Assembly (NCBI GenBank): GCA_015277795.1
Contig: CP063848.1
Coordinates: 558,001 to 622,000, forward strand
From: Massilia sp. UMI-21
GTDB lineage: Bacteria; Pseudomonadota; Gammaproteobacteria; Burkholderiales; Burkholderiaceae_D
DNA length: 64,000 nucleotides
Direction: 5' to 3'
The translations under genes and the position numbers were made by a program. The notes under the pieces are model-generated. The model did not search any database. It was not told the origin of the DNA and saw nothing but the letters and a program-made list of their open reading frames with translations. Each line of letters starts with the position of its first letter. Positions within the stretch are counted from its first letter, which is position 1. Shown here one piece after another: positions 8,275-16,696 of this stretch.

Positions 8275-9195
8275 TCAGAGCTGCGTCAGCGAGATCGTGT
8301 TGCTTGCGGGGGTCGAGCATGGCTCCTCGTCGAAAGCGATGTCGCCCAGCGGGTTCGGCAGGCCGTCGGTCCTCAGGTCGACGAAACCGAACAGGTTGCG
8401 GTCCTGCAGGTGCGAGGGCACCACGGTGCTCAGCGACGAGAACACGTTTTCCACGCGGCCCGGGTGCTTCTTTTCCCAGTCGCGCAGCATCGCCTTGATC
8501 TGCTTGCGCTGCAGGTTTTCCTGCGAGCCGCACAGGTCGCACGGGATGATCGGGAAGCCTTTTACTTCCGCATAGCGCTCGGTGTCGGCTTCCTTCACGT
8601 AGGCCAGCGGGCGGATCACCATGTGCTTGCCGTCGTCCGAGACCAATTTTGCCGGCATGCCCTTCAGCTTCCCGCCGAAGAACATGTTCAGGAAGAAGGT
8701 TTCGAGGATGTCGTCGCGGTGGTGGCCGAGGGCGATCTTGTTGCAGCCGAGCTCGTCCGCCACGCGGTACAGGATGCCGCGCCGCAGGCGCGAGCACAGC
8801 GAGCAGGTGGTCTTGCCTTCCGGGATCAGGCGCTTGACGATGCTGTAGGTGTCCTGGTTCTCGATGTGGTACGGCACGCCGAGTTTTTCCAGGTAGGCCG
8901 GCAGGATGTCGGCCGGGAAGTTCGGCTGTTTCTGGTCGAGGTTGACCGCGACGATGTCGAAATGGATCGGCGCGCGCTCGCGCAGGGTCATCAGGATGTC
9001 CAGCAGGGCATAGCTGTCCTTGCCGCCCGACAGGCAGACCATCAGCTTGTCGCCATCCTCGATCATGTTGAAGTCGCCGATCGCCTGGCCCACCAGGCGG
9101 CACAGGCGCTTGTGCAGCTTGTTGTTCTCGTACGCGATCTTGTCCGCCTTCCTGGCGGCATCCGCGTTCAGCTGGTCGAGATCCGCTTCGCTCAT
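8275..9195 (-). CDS. ttcA: tRNA 2-thiocytidine(32) synthetase TtcA
   Basis: 306 residues. TtcA thiolates cytidine 32 of certain tRNAs using ATP and an iron-sulfur cluster. The PP-loop SGGKDSYAL (about residues 50-58) and the two cysteine pairs TCSLC and IPCDLC, which hold the cluster, are all present. The ATG overlaps the stop of folB by 4 nt (ATGA), which suggests translational coupling and fixes the start at 9195. It is the last gene of an SDR-folB-ttcA operon. Confidence 0.96.
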   Translation of the reverse strand: MSEADLDQLNADAARKADKIAYENNKLHKRLCRLVGQAIGDFNMIEDGDKLMVCLSGGKDSYALLDILMTLRERAPIHFDIVAVNLDQKQPNFPADILPAYLEKLGVPYHIENQDTYSIVKRLIPEGKTTCSLCSRLRRGILYRVADELGCNKIALGHHRDDILETFFLNMFFGGKLKGMPAKLVSDDGKHMVIRPLAYVKEADTERYAEVKGFPIIPCDLCGSQENLQRKQIKAMLRDWEKKHPGRVENVFSSLSTVVPSHLQDRNLFGFVDLRTDGLPNPLGDIAFDEEPCSTPASNTISLTQL

Positions 9196-9590
9196 GCTTC
9201 TTCCTTCACCTGGAACACTTCCACGCCCACGCCCTCGCAATCCGCATAGACGTCCGGCTTCATGGTCGACACGCGTGCGGCGCGCACGCGCGGGTGGGTC
9301 AGCATCGCCTTGACCACGTCGTCGCACAGGGTTTCCTGCAGATGGATGTGACCCTTGGAAATGCGCTTGGCGATGGTGTCGCGCATGAAGTCGTAGTCGA
9401 CCACTTCCGACAGCTGGTCGGCCTTCGGGGTGGACTGTTCGAGCGGGATGTAGAGGTCGACGTTGATCATGACACGCTGTTCCGCCCGCTTCTCGAAGTC
9501 ATGCACGCCGATGTTGATCATCACTTCGTAGTTGCGCAGGAACAGCCGGCGGCAATCGCGCAAGCTAGGGTGGATCAGGGCGGATAACAT
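9192..9590 (-). CDS. folB: Dihydroneopterin aldolase FolB
   Basis: 132 residues, close to the usual family length. It converts dihydroneopterin to hydroxymethyl-dihydropterin in folate synthesis. Recognisable segments are [15 protein letters not shown] near the start, VVDYDFM, and [12 protein letters not shown], which carry the pterin-binding residues of the T-fold. It lies 21 bp after the SDR gene and overlaps ttcA by 4 nt, so all three are probably one transcript. Its place beside a pteridine-reductase-like enzyme supports a pterin/folate unit. Confidence 0.95.
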   Translation of the reverse strand: MLSALIHPSLRDCRRLFLRNYEVMINIGVHDFEKRAEQRVMINVDLYIPLEQSTPKADQLSEVVDYDFMRDTIAKRISKGHIHLQETLCDDVVKAMLTHPRVRAARVSTMKPDVYADCEGVGVEVFQVKEEA

Positions 9591-9611
9591 GGGTAGAGCC
9601 TTATGAATGGT

Positions 9612-10394
9612 TTAGGGTAGTTCGGTCAGGAACATCACGTCGCGCTGCGAGGGCGCCAGGTGCTGGCCGCCGTCGACCAGCAGGGTGGTGCCGGTCAGCG
9701 CGCGCGCGCCGGCGGCATACACCACCGCGTCGGCAATGTCCTGCGGGGTCGAGGAGCGGCCCAGCGGCGTCATCCGGTGCGCCTTGGCAAAGCCTTCCTC
9801 GCTCTGCTCGCCCGACACCATCGTGATGCCGGGCGCCACGCCGACCACGCGCACGGTGGGCGCCAGCGCCTGTGCCAGCATCGTGGTGGCCGCGTGCAGC
9901 GCCGCCTTCGACAGCGTGTACGACAGAAAATCCGGGTTGAGATTGTACAGTTTCTGGTCCAACAAGTTGATCACCACCGACTGGCTTCCGGCCGGCGTGA
10001 CGGCATGCAGGGCCTGCGCCAGCAGCAGCGGCGCCGTGAGGTTCGCCCCCATATGGCTGCCCAGCAAGGCCGGCGAAAACGTGGTGGCGCTGTCGTATTC
10101 GAACAACGATGCATTATTCACCACGCAGTTGATCAGGCCCAGTTCGGCCGCTACCCGGCCGGGCAGGGCGCGCACCGCCGCTTCATCGAGCAGGTCGCAA
10201 GGGAACAGCGCGGCGCGCCGGCCGAGGGCGCGAATGGCTGCCGCGGTGTCTTCCGCCTCGCGTTCGGAATGGCGGTAGTGCACGGCGACGTCCCAGCCGG
10301 CAGCGGCCAGGCCGAGCGCGATCGCGCGTCCCAGGCGGCGGCCGGCGCCGGTCACGAGCGCGACTTTCGGGGAAGTAGGGGCAAAATCCGTCAT
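9612..10394 (-). CDS. SDR-family oxidoreductase, pteridine-reductase-like
   Basis: 260 residues. The N-terminal nucleotide motif is TGAGRRLG, which fits the TGxxxRxG form of pteridine reductases rather than the usual SDR TGxxxGxG. The catalytic Tyr and Lys are in YTLSK, and the conserved NNAS segment is present. With folB directly downstream, reduction of a dihydropterin (FolM/PTR1-like role) is the best guess. The start is the ATG at 10394, preceded by TACAAC and 6 nt with no Shine-Dalgarno sequence. It diverges from the methyltransferase gene at 10522. Family certain, substrate inferred. Confidence 0.85.
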   Translation of the reverse strand: MTDFAPTSPKVALVTGAGRRLGRAIALGLAAAGWDVAVHYRHSEREAEDTAAAIRALGRRAALFPCDLLDEAAVRALPGRVAAELGLINCVVNNASLFEYDSATTFSPALLGSHMGANLTAPLLLAQALHAVTPAGSQSVVINLLDQKLYNLNPDFLSYTLSKAALHAATTMLAQALAPTVRVVGVAPGITMVSGEQSEEGFAKAHRMTPLGRSSTPQDIADAVVYAAGARALTGTTLLVDGGQHLAPSQRDVMFLTELP

Positions 10395-10400
10395 GGCTAG

Positions 10401-10406
10401 GTTGTA
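10401..10406 (-). promoter_or_regulatory. -10-like box 6 nt before the SDR start codon
   Basis: The minus strand reads TACAAC, CTAGCC, ATG. The box matches TATAAT at four of six positions. Together with the plus-strand box at 10510-10515 it would make a divergent pair of leaderless promoters. Confidence 0.4.
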
Positions 10407-10440
10407 TGCTCAGGAGCTGTGCTGGTCGAGTGCCGGTGAG

Positions 10441-10482
10441 TGTGCTGCGATTGTGCTGCGATTGTGCCGCGATTGTGCCGCC
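10441..10482. repeat. Four tandem 11-bp repeats in a divergent promoter region
   Basis: Units TGTGCTGCGAT (10441), TGTGCTGCGAT (10452), TGTGCCGCGAT (10463) and a partial TGTGCCGCC (10474). The 11-bp period is close to one helical turn, so all copies would face the same side of the DNA. They lie between the starts at 10394 (minus) and 10522 (plus). Confidence 0.9.
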
Positions 10483-10509
10483 TGTCCCACCGGTGGTGCA
10501 GCGTTTCGC

Positions 10510-10515
10510 TACAAT
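10510..10515 (+). promoter_or_regulatory. -10 box 6 nt before the methyltransferase start codon
   Basis: TACAAT is followed by GCCGGC and then the ATG at 10522. No Shine-Dalgarno sequence precedes the ATG, so a leaderless mRNA is likely. No clear -35 box is present; the 11-bp repeats end 27 bp upstream. Confidence 0.58.
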
Positions 10516-10521
10516 GCCGGC

Positions 10522-11670
10522 ATGTCCCTGCCCGCACCCACCCCCGACGCCCTTGCTGCGTCCCAATCCCTGCAACACCTGATCGCCGCCGAGATCGAAG
10601 CACTCGGCGGGGCGATGGCGTTTTCACGGTTCATGGAACTGGCGCTGTATGCCCCGCGGCTCGGGTACTACAGCGGCGGCGCGTCCAAGCTCGGTGCGAG
10701 CGGCGACTTCACCACCGCGCCCGAAATCTCGCCCCTGTTCGGGGCGGCAGTAGCGCGCGCGGCAGCCGCTATTATCGCCCAAAGCGCGCCCGACATCATC
10801 GAATTCGGCGCCGGCACCGGCAAGCTGGCGCGCGACGTCATCGGCGCGCTGGCGGGGATGGGGGTGCAGCTGCGCTCGTACACCATCATCGAACTGTCGG
10901 GCGAGCTGCGCGCGCGCCAGCAGGAAGCCCTGCGCGACCTGCCGCAGGTCCGCTGGCTGGACGCCATGCCCGAGACCTTCAGCGGCGTGGTGCTGGCCAA
11001 CGAGGTGCTTGACGCGATGCCGGTCGAACTCGTGATCCGCCGCGACGGCCGCTGGCTGCGCCAGATGGTCACCGTGGAAAACGGCGCCTTCGCCTTCGTG
11101 CAGCACGAGCTGCCGCCCGCGCTGGCGCGGCACCTGGCGCGCCAGGTGCCGGACGCCGAGGCGCTGCCGGACGGTTACGTTACCGAAATCCACCCGGTGG
11201 CCGCAGGCTTCATGGCCTCGCTGGCCGGCATGATGCAGGGCGGGCGCGGGGCCGCCTTCCTGTTCGACTACGGCTTCCCGGCGCACGAGTACTACCTCGA
11301 CCAGCGCATGGGCGGCACCCTGATGTGCCACTATCGTCACCATGCCCACCCGGACCCGTTCTACCTGCCGGGCCTGCAGGACATCACCGCGCACGTGGAT
11401 TTCACGGCGATGGCGCTGGCCGCGCAGGAAGCCGGGCTGCCGGTGCTGGCTTACATGAACCAGGCGTCCTTCCTGCTGGGCTGCGGCATCGGCGAGCTGC
11501 TGCTCGAGACCAGCCCGGAAGATGCGCTGCGCTTCCTGCCCCAGTCGCGCGCTGTTCAAAAACTGCTGTCGCCCGCCGAGATGGGCGAGTTGTTCAAGGT
11601 GCTGGTGGTGGGACAGGACGTGGACTTGCCGATTGCTATCGTGCGGGCCGACCGGACCCACCGCCTGTAG
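10522..11670 (+). CDS. Class I SAM-dependent methyltransferase, MidA/NDUFAF7-like
   Basis: 382 residues. The sequence matches the family (PF02636) whose mitochondrial member NDUFAF7 methylates an arginine in complex I. Visible signatures are FMELALYAPRLGYYS near residue 30, GDFTTAPEISPLFG near 55, the SAM-binding IIEFGAGTGKLARD, and LFDYGFP. Homologs in bacteria are cytoplasmic and of mostly untested role. The start at 10522 fits the family N-terminus and the adjacent -10 box; the frame is open to 10393 but that stretch overlaps the repeats and the divergent promoter. It diverges from the SDR-folB-ttcA operon. Confidence 0.85.
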   Translation: MSLPAPTPDALAASQSLQHLIAAEIEALGGAMAFSRFMELALYAPRLGYYSGGASKLGASGDFTTAPEISPLFGAAVARAAAAIIAQSAPDIIEFGAGTGKLARDVIGALAGMGVQLRSYTIIELSGELRARQQEALRDLPQVRWLDAMPETFSGVVLANEVLDAMPVELVIRRDGRWLRQMVTVENGAFAFVQHELPPALARHLARQVPDAEALPDGYVTEIHPVAAGFMASLAGMMQGGRGAAFLFDYGFPAHEYYLDQRMGGTLMCHYRHHAHPDPFYLPGLQDITAHVDFTAMALAAQEAGLPVLAYMNQASFLLGCGIGELLLETSPEDALRFLPQSRAVQKLLSPAEMGELFKVLVVGQDVDLPIAIVRADRTHRL

Positions 11671-11781
11671 AATTTTTGACATCTTGCGTTCTGGATACAA
11701 ATCCGGCTAAGCTGTACAGCCCGGAGTGTCCAGGATCGACGACGCAGGGTTAACGATTGGCAAGCGCGCACCCTTGAAAAC

Positions 11782-12768
11782 ATGGCCAAGATCCATACCC
11801 ACTATGACAACCTGAAGGTCGCGCGCGGCGCGCCGGCGGAAGTCATTCGTGCGGCGTACAAGGCCCTCAGCCAGAAGTACCATCCCGACAAGAATCCGGG
11901 CGACGAAAAGGCCGCCCGCATCATGGCGATCGTCAATACCGCCTACAACACCCTGTCCGACCCGCTGCGCCGCAAGGAGCACGACGAATGGATCGCGTCG
12001 GAGGAGTGGGAGGTGGAATGGCTGGAAAGCACCGGCGCCGAAGAAAGCAGTGGACATGCTGGCCGCACGGGCCGTCCCGACGCCTGGGAGCCGCGCGCCC
12101 AGGATACCCATGCGCGTCCGCGTTCGCGCCTGATGCGCGATCCGCGCTGGTGGCTGGGCCTGGCAGCCTGCTTCGTGGCCGGCGCGGCCGCCGCCGTGTA
12201 CCTGGTGGAACCGCCGCGCGCCAAGCTGCCGGCGGCCCTGGCCTGGGCCGGCAAGCCCGATCCGATCCCGAACCATGCGCCGCCGGCCGTCCGGCCCGAC
12301 GAGCTCGGCACCGATGCCAGCACCGAAGGCTGGGCGCGCCGCTTCGGCGGCGAAGGCAAGGCACCGCCGCCCGAGATCAAGGCGCTGGCCGTGACCCAGC
12401 TGGTGGTGCCGGCACGCGCGCCCGATTGCGGCACCGACCTGCAAACCCTGACTGCTCCCAGCGGCGACCCTTGGCCGCTTGAATCCGGCTACCTGCCTGG
12501 CTATCCGGTCGGCAACAGCGGCGAGGAAATGCAGGTCATGATCGACAACAGCGCCAACGCCTCGCCGGTTTTCGTCAAGCTCTACGACCTGGACCGCCGC
12601 TCGAACGTGCGTCATGCTTACGTGCAGCCGGGCGCCACTTTCCTGATCGACAAGCTCAGCGCGGGCAAGTACGAAGTGCGCTACCAGAACATCGTGGTCG
12701 GCGACAGCAAGACCGAATGCCTCAACGGCCGCCGCGTACCGCTGCGCCAGGCCGCCTTCGCCTCCTGA
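11782..12768 (+). CDS. Membrane-anchored J-domain protein
   Basis: 328 residues. An N-terminal J domain (about 5-70) includes the HPD motif in YHPDKNPGDEKA, which stimulates an Hsp70 partner. A single hydrophobic segment (WWLGLAACFVAGAAAAVYLV, about 120-140) should anchor the protein, and a C-terminal region of about 180 residues with no known domain would then lie in the periplasm. A TTGACA at 11676-11681 may be a -35 box, with TACAAA 14 bp on, a short spacer. No clear Shine-Dalgarno sequence. A hairpin follows the stop. The chaperone-recruiting role is from the family; the client is unknown. Confidence 0.82.
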   Translation: MAKIHTHYDNLKVARGAPAEVIRAAYKALSQKYHPDKNPGDEKAARIMAIVNTAYNTLSDPLRRKEHDEWIASEEWEVEWLESTGAEESSGHAGRTGRPDAWEPRAQDTHARPRSRLMRDPRWWLGLAACFVAGAAAAVYLVEPPRAKLPAALAWAGKPDPIPNHAPPAVRPDELGTDASTEGWARRFGGEGKAPPPEIKALAVTQLVVPARAPDCGTDLQTLTAPSGDPWPLESGYLPGYPVGNSGEEMQVMIDNSANASPVFVKLYDLDRRSNVRHAYVQPGATFLIDKLSAGKYEVRYQNIVVGDSKTECLNGRRVPLRQAAFAS

Positions 12769-12783
12769 GTTGTGGTTTTTTCT

Positions 12784-12814
12784 CGTCAGCAACCTCCGGT
12801 GGCTGACGCTTTTG
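12784..12814 (+). terminator. Hairpin terminator after the J-domain gene
   Basis: CGTCAGC (12784-12790) pairs with GCTGACG (12802-12808) around an 11-nt loop and is followed by CTTTTGC. The stem begins 15 nt after the stop. The short T run makes it a moderate terminator candidate. Confidence 0.55.
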
Positions 12815-12929
12815 CGCTGCCTCTCTACCCAATTTAACTATTTCGTTCCCCAGCCGTAATATACTGGACCAATGCAGCGCGCCAATGCAGCGGCTGCGCC
12901 ACGCCCAACGCAGGCCAGACAAGAATCCC

Positions 12930-14585
12930 ATGAACGAACTGGAAGGCCTCACGGCCCTGATCATCGAGCCCCACTCGGGCATGCGTGCCAACATCCACAG
13001 CATGCTCAACATGTGTGGCCTGACGCGTATCGAGCACGCCGGTTCGTCGAACCTGGCGGTCAAGCACCTCGGGCTGCGCAGCTTCGACATGGTGTTGTGC
13101 GAGTACGACCTCGAGGGCGGCCAGGACGGCCAGCAGCTGCTCGAGGACCTGCGCCACCACAAGCTCATGCCGCTGTCGACCATGTTCTTCATGGTCACCG
13201 CCGAAGGCAACCACAGCAAGGTCGTCAGCGCCGCCGAGCTGGCGCCGACCGACTACATCCTCAAGCCCTTCACCGCCGACCGCCTGCTGGACCGGATCGC
13301 GCGCGCCCTCGACCGGCGCCATGCCTTCATGCCGGTCTATACCCTGATGGAAGCGGGCGACCAGCGCGAGGCGATCGCGGCCTGTACCGAGGGCGAGCGC
13401 CTGCACCCGCGCTACGCGGTCGACTTCATGCGCCTGCGCGCCGAGCTGCACGTCTTCCTTGGGGAGCCGGACCAGGCCGAACCGATCTACCGCAAGCTCA
13501 TCGAGCTCAAGGCGATCGCCTGGGCGCGCCTGGGCCTGGCCAAGACCCTGTTCCTGCGCAAGCAGTTCGACGAAGCCAAGGGAATGCTGGAAGAGCTGGT
13601 CGATAGCAACCGCAACTTCGTCGACGCCTACGACTGGCTGGCGCGCACCCATGCGGCGGTGGGCGACCTGGGCAAGTCGCAGGCGGTGCTGGCCGATGCG
13701 GTGGCGGTGTCGCCGCATGCCGTGCGGCGCCTGCGCACGCTGGGCGAGACCGCTTTCGAGGCCGGCGACACCGAGGCCGCCGAAAAAGCGCTCAAGCAGG
13801 TGGTCGCGAAGGCCAAGTATTCCGAGTTCCGCGACCCCGAAGACCATGTCAAGCTGGTACGCACGCTGGTGAAAAAGGGCGACCCGGTGGCCGCGGCCTC
13901 GGTCATCCGCGACCTCGACCGCTCGATGGGCGGGCGGCCGAATACCGTGCTGTGCAGCGCGATCTCGTCGGCCCTGCTGCACGAATACACCGGCAACGAC
14001 GCCCGCCTGAGCGAATCGCTGGGCACCGCGCTGGCGGCTTCCGCCGATGCGCCGGCGCTCTCCAGCGACCTCAAGCTGGAGCTGGCGCGCACCTGCCTGG
14101 AAAACAACATGGAAGAGGGCGGCGCCGAACTGGTGCGCGAGGTGATGCGCAATGCCCAGAACGACGCCGGGGTGCTGCGCGCCATGAACGTGCTGGAAGG
14201 CGCGGGTTTTCCCGACCTGGCGCGCACGCTGGCGCAGGAAAGCCGCCAGCATGTGGTCGACCTGGTGGCCGACGGCGCGGCGCGCGCCCGCAGCGGCGAC
14301 TACAAGGGGGCGGTCGGCATGATGCTGGAGGCGGCGGCCAAGCTGCCGAACAATCCGGCGGTGGCCTTCAACGCGGCGCTGGCGACCCTGCGCTGCCTCG
14401 AGCACGAGGGCTGGGACGACAAGCTCGGCCAGCAGGCGGTCGGCCTGATCGACAACGTGCGCAAGCTCGATCCGGGCAACCCGAAGCTGGGCGCCCTGTC
14501 GGCGCTGCACCACCAGGTACTGAAAAGATACGAGCGCAATGCGCAGGGGCGTCCGGTCAAGCCGGCCAGGGCCCCATCAAGATGA
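12930..14585 (+). CDS. Receiver-like protein with TPR repeats
   Basis: 551 residues. Residues 1-130 form a receiver domain (LIIEPHS, VLCEYDL, MVTAEG, YILKPF), followed by about 400 residues of TPR-like helical repeats for protein contacts. At the usual phosphoacceptor place the chain has Glu58 (CEYDL) where many receivers have Asp, and the acidic pocket is reduced (Glu13, Pro14, His15). It may therefore be locked in an active-like form or not phosphorylated. The start at 12930 fits the domain; an upstream in-frame ATG at 12885 is possible. TATACT at 12860-12865 is a likely -10 box. The HDOD-GAF gene follows after 15 bp. Confidence 0.8.
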   Translation: MNELEGLTALIIEPHSGMRANIHSMLNMCGLTRIEHAGSSNLAVKHLGLRSFDMVLCEYDLEGGQDGQQLLEDLRHHKLMPLSTMFFMVTAEGNHSKVVSAAELAPTDYILKPFTADRLLDRIARALDRRHAFMPVYTLMEAGDQREAIAACTEGERLHPRYAVDFMRLRAELHVFLGEPDQAEPIYRKLIELKAIAWARLGLAKTLFLRKQFDEAKGMLEELVDSNRNFVDAYDWLARTHAAVGDLGKSQAVLADAVAVSPHAVRRLRTLGETAFEAGDTEAAEKALKQVVAKAKYSEFRDPEDHVKLVRTLVKKGDPVAAASVIRDLDRSMGGRPNTVLCSAISSALLHEYTGNDARLSESLGTALAASADAPALSSDLKLELARTCLENNMEEGGAELVREVMRNAQNDAGVLRAMNVLEGAGFPDLARTLAQESRQHVVDLVADGAARARSGDYKGAVGMMLEAAAKLPNNPAVAFNAALATLRCLEHEGWDDKLGQQAVGLIDNVRKLDPGNPKLGALSALHHQVLKRYERNAQGRPVKPARAPSR

Positions 14586-14600
14586 TCCGCAAAGGCAGCA

Positions 14601-16130
14601 ATGTTTGATTCGATTCCGCCGGAAGGCGCGACCCGCCGCGTGCGCGCGGCCCTGATGCACAAGGTGTGCGGCGACGACGAGATGTTTGCCCTGGGGGCCT
14701 CGATCGCGCGCGTGGTCGAGATGGCCTCGAGCGAGGACCAGGGCACCCACGACCTGGCCTACTACGTGGTGTCGGATCCGGCGCTCACCCAGCGCATCCT
14801 GCGCCTGTCCAACACCATCCGCTACCGCACCGCCGGGGGAACGCCCGTCACCACCATCTCGCGCGCGATCTCGCTGCTCGGCTTCGACAACGTGAAGACC
14901 ACCGCGCTGGCGATGCTGCTGGTCGACGCGCTCGACAGTTCGGAACACGCGGGCAGCGTGCGCATGGAGCTCGAAGCCGCCCTGTGCGCCAGCCTGGTGG
15001 GACGCGAGATGGCCCGCCACAGCTTTTACCAGGGCGCCGAGGAAGCCGCGATCTGCGCGCTGTTCAAGAACCTGGCCCCGCTGCTCGTGGCCAGCCACGA
15101 ACACGAGCGCTACCGCGAGATCGGCGCACTCGTTGCGGGCGGCAAGCATACGGTAGGGCAGGCCTCGCAGATGATCCTGGGCTGCAGCTACGACGCATTG
15201 TCGCAGGCGGTACTGACCGAATGGAAGATCCCGGACGTGATCGTGCGCGCCCAGGCTACGCTGGGGCCCGCCAGCCTGCGGGTGGCGGCCAATCGCGGCG
15301 AGTGGATGCGCCAGGTGGCGGCTTTCGGCCTGGATATGGCGCGCCTGCTTGCCGAGACCCACGAGCCGGACGGCACGCCCGCGGCGCAGGCGCTGCTCGG
15401 GCGCTACGGCGAAGCGCTCGACCTGGACCGCGCACGCATGGACGAGCTGATGGCATCGGTACAGGAAGGCATGCGTGGCCTGCTCGAGAGCATGAACATG
15501 CAGGCCACGCCCAAGAGCGCGCCGCGCGAAGGCCAGGGCTTGCCGAACGTCTTGTTGCTGGCCACCCTGGATGCCGGCGAGGAGGAGCAGGAGGGGGCCC
15601 ATCCGAGCGGCAAGCCGAAGAATGCGCGCGAGCTGCTGCTGGCAGGGGTGCAGGACGTGACCCAACTGCGCGCCTCGGGCAGCAAGGTCAACGAGGTGGT
15701 GCTGGCGGTGCTCGAGACCTTGTACGGCGCGCTGGGCTGCCGCTTCGCCACCATTTGCCTGAAAGACGCGAAGAGCGGGCAATACCGTGCGCGCCTGGCG
15801 CTGGGCGAGGACGGCGCCGAACTCCAGGCCGGCTTCGCTTTTCCGCTGGCATCGAATCGCGACCTGTTCCACCTGGCCATGGAGAACGACGCCGACCTGA
15901 TGATCTCGGACGCGTCGAGCCCCAAGATCCGCGACCTGCTGCCCGACTGGCACCGCCAGTTGCTGCCGGACGCGCGCAGTTTCATCGTGCTGCCGCTGGT
16001 GGTGGGCAAGGTGCAGCTGGGGCTGTTCTATGCGGACCGCAGCATGACGGCGCCGGAAGGCGTGCCGCCCGATGAAACCGCCCTGATCAAGGCGCTCAAG
16101 GGGCAAGTATTGGCGGCGCTGGCGCCGTGA
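14601..16130 (+). CDS. HDOD-domain plus GAF-domain signalling protein
   Basis: 509 residues, cytoplasmic. Residues about 20-220 resemble an HDOD domain (SDPALTQRILRLSNT, ISLLGFDNVKTTAL). A Gly/Glu-rich linker follows, then a GAF domain from about 350 (ETLYGALGCRFATICL to FIVLPLVVGKVQLGLFYADRS). HDOD proteins act in signalling without catalysis, and GAF domains bind small ligands. The gene follows the receiver-TPR gene by 15 bp, so they probably work in one pathway. It ends just before the tRNA-tuf promoter region. Confidence 0.82.
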   Translation: MFDSIPPEGATRRVRAALMHKVCGDDEMFALGASIARVVEMASSEDQGTHDLAYYVVSDPALTQRILRLSNTIRYRTAGGTPVTTISRAISLLGFDNVKTTALAMLLVDALDSSEHAGSVRMELEAALCASLVGREMARHSFYQGAEEAAICALFKNLAPLLVASHEHERYREIGALVAGGKHTVGQASQMILGCSYDALSQAVLTEWKIPDVIVRAQATLGPASLRVAANRGEWMRQVAAFGLDMARLLAETHEPDGTPAAQALLGRYGEALDLDRARMDELMASVQEGMRGLLESMNMQATPKSAPREGQGLPNVLLLATLDAGEEEQEGAHPSGKPKNARELLLAGVQDVTQLRASGSKVNEVVLAVLETLYGALGCRFATICLKDAKSGQYRARLALGEDGAELQAGFAFPLASNRDLFHLAMENDADLMISDASSPKIRDLLPDWHRQLLPDARSFIVLPLVVGKVQLGLFYADRSMTAPEGVPPDETALIKALKGQVLAALAP

Positions 16131-16175
16131 ACACCCGCGATTTCCCCATTCCCTGCAATTCGCGCAAAATCACCC

Positions 16176-16204
16176 TTGTGGTTTTGCATTCCTCCCGTTA
16201 CAAT
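16176..16204 (+). promoter_or_regulatory. Upstream promoter of the tRNA-tuf operon
   Basis: TTGTGG (16176-16181) and TACAAT (16199-16204) are separated by 17 bp. Transcription would start near 16211, about 90 nt before tRNA-Tyr. Confidence 0.65.
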
Positions 16205-16258
16205 CACGCCCCGAAGCAACGCTGCTATGCGAAGCAGACAAAGTCTGCAGAAACTTAG

Positions 16259-16287
16259 TTGACAACACGTTGAGCTTGCTTCATACT
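16259..16287 (+). promoter_or_regulatory. Proximal promoter of the tRNA-tuf operon
   Basis: A perfect TTGACA (16259-16264), a 17-bp spacer and CATACT (16282-16287) would start transcription about 8 nt before tRNA-Tyr. The stretch after the -10 box is GC-rich (CTGCGG), as in promoters of stable RNA genes under stringent control. Confidence 0.65.
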
Positions 16288-16301
16288 CTGCGGTTCTTCG
16301 C

Positions 16302-16386
16302 GGTGGGGTGGCCGAGTGGTTAAAGGCAGCAGACTGTAAATCTGCCCTCTCTGAGTACGCTGGTTCGAATCCAGCCCCCACCACCA
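16302..16386 (+). tRNA. tRNA-Tyr (GTA)
   Basis: An 85-nt gene with CCA encoded. Acceptor arms GGTGGGG and CCCCACC pair fully, the T arm is GCTGG-TTCGAAT-CCAGC, and the anticodon GTA is at 16336-16338. The long variable arm fits a class II tRNA. It is the first gene of the tRNA-tuf operon. Confidence 0.97.
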
Positions 16387-16427
16387 AAAAGAAGAGTCGT
16401 GAAGCGAATTGAAAGAAGTTGTACCTC

Positions 16428-16501
16428 GCGGGTGTAGCTCAATGGTAGAGCAGAAGCCTTCCAAGCTTACGACGAGGGTTCGATTCCCTTCACCCGCTCC
16501 A
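16428..16501 (+). tRNA. tRNA-Gly (TCC)
   Basis: A 74-nt gene with CCA encoded. The acceptor stem pairs GCGGGTG with CACCCGC, and the anticodon TCC is at 16460-16462 in the loop CTTCCAA. It lies 41 nt after tRNA-Tyr. Confidence 0.97.
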
Positions 16502-16536
16502 GTTAAGTGCGGTGTCTTTTCTAGCCGCAAAAATAA

Positions 16537-16611
<75 letters not shown>

Positions 16612-16696
16612 GAATTTTGTACGGCAGTCCGCAGCGCTTGTCCGTCAGTCGTGCCTGGTAATTCTCAAAAAAATCGTTAGATCTTAGGAGTCTCAA

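Noticed and set aside
7041..9590. A selenoneine (senABC) or ergothioneine cluster
   Set aside because: Neighbours are ttcA, folB and a histidine phosphatase; no glycosyltransferase of the SenB type, selenophosphate synthetase or EgtD is present.
12872..13606. Leaderless start at ATG 12872, 6 nt after TATACT
   Set aside because: That ATG opens a frame different from the receiver-TPR gene and encodes shadow sequence. The spacing matches the leaderless pattern but the product is not credible.
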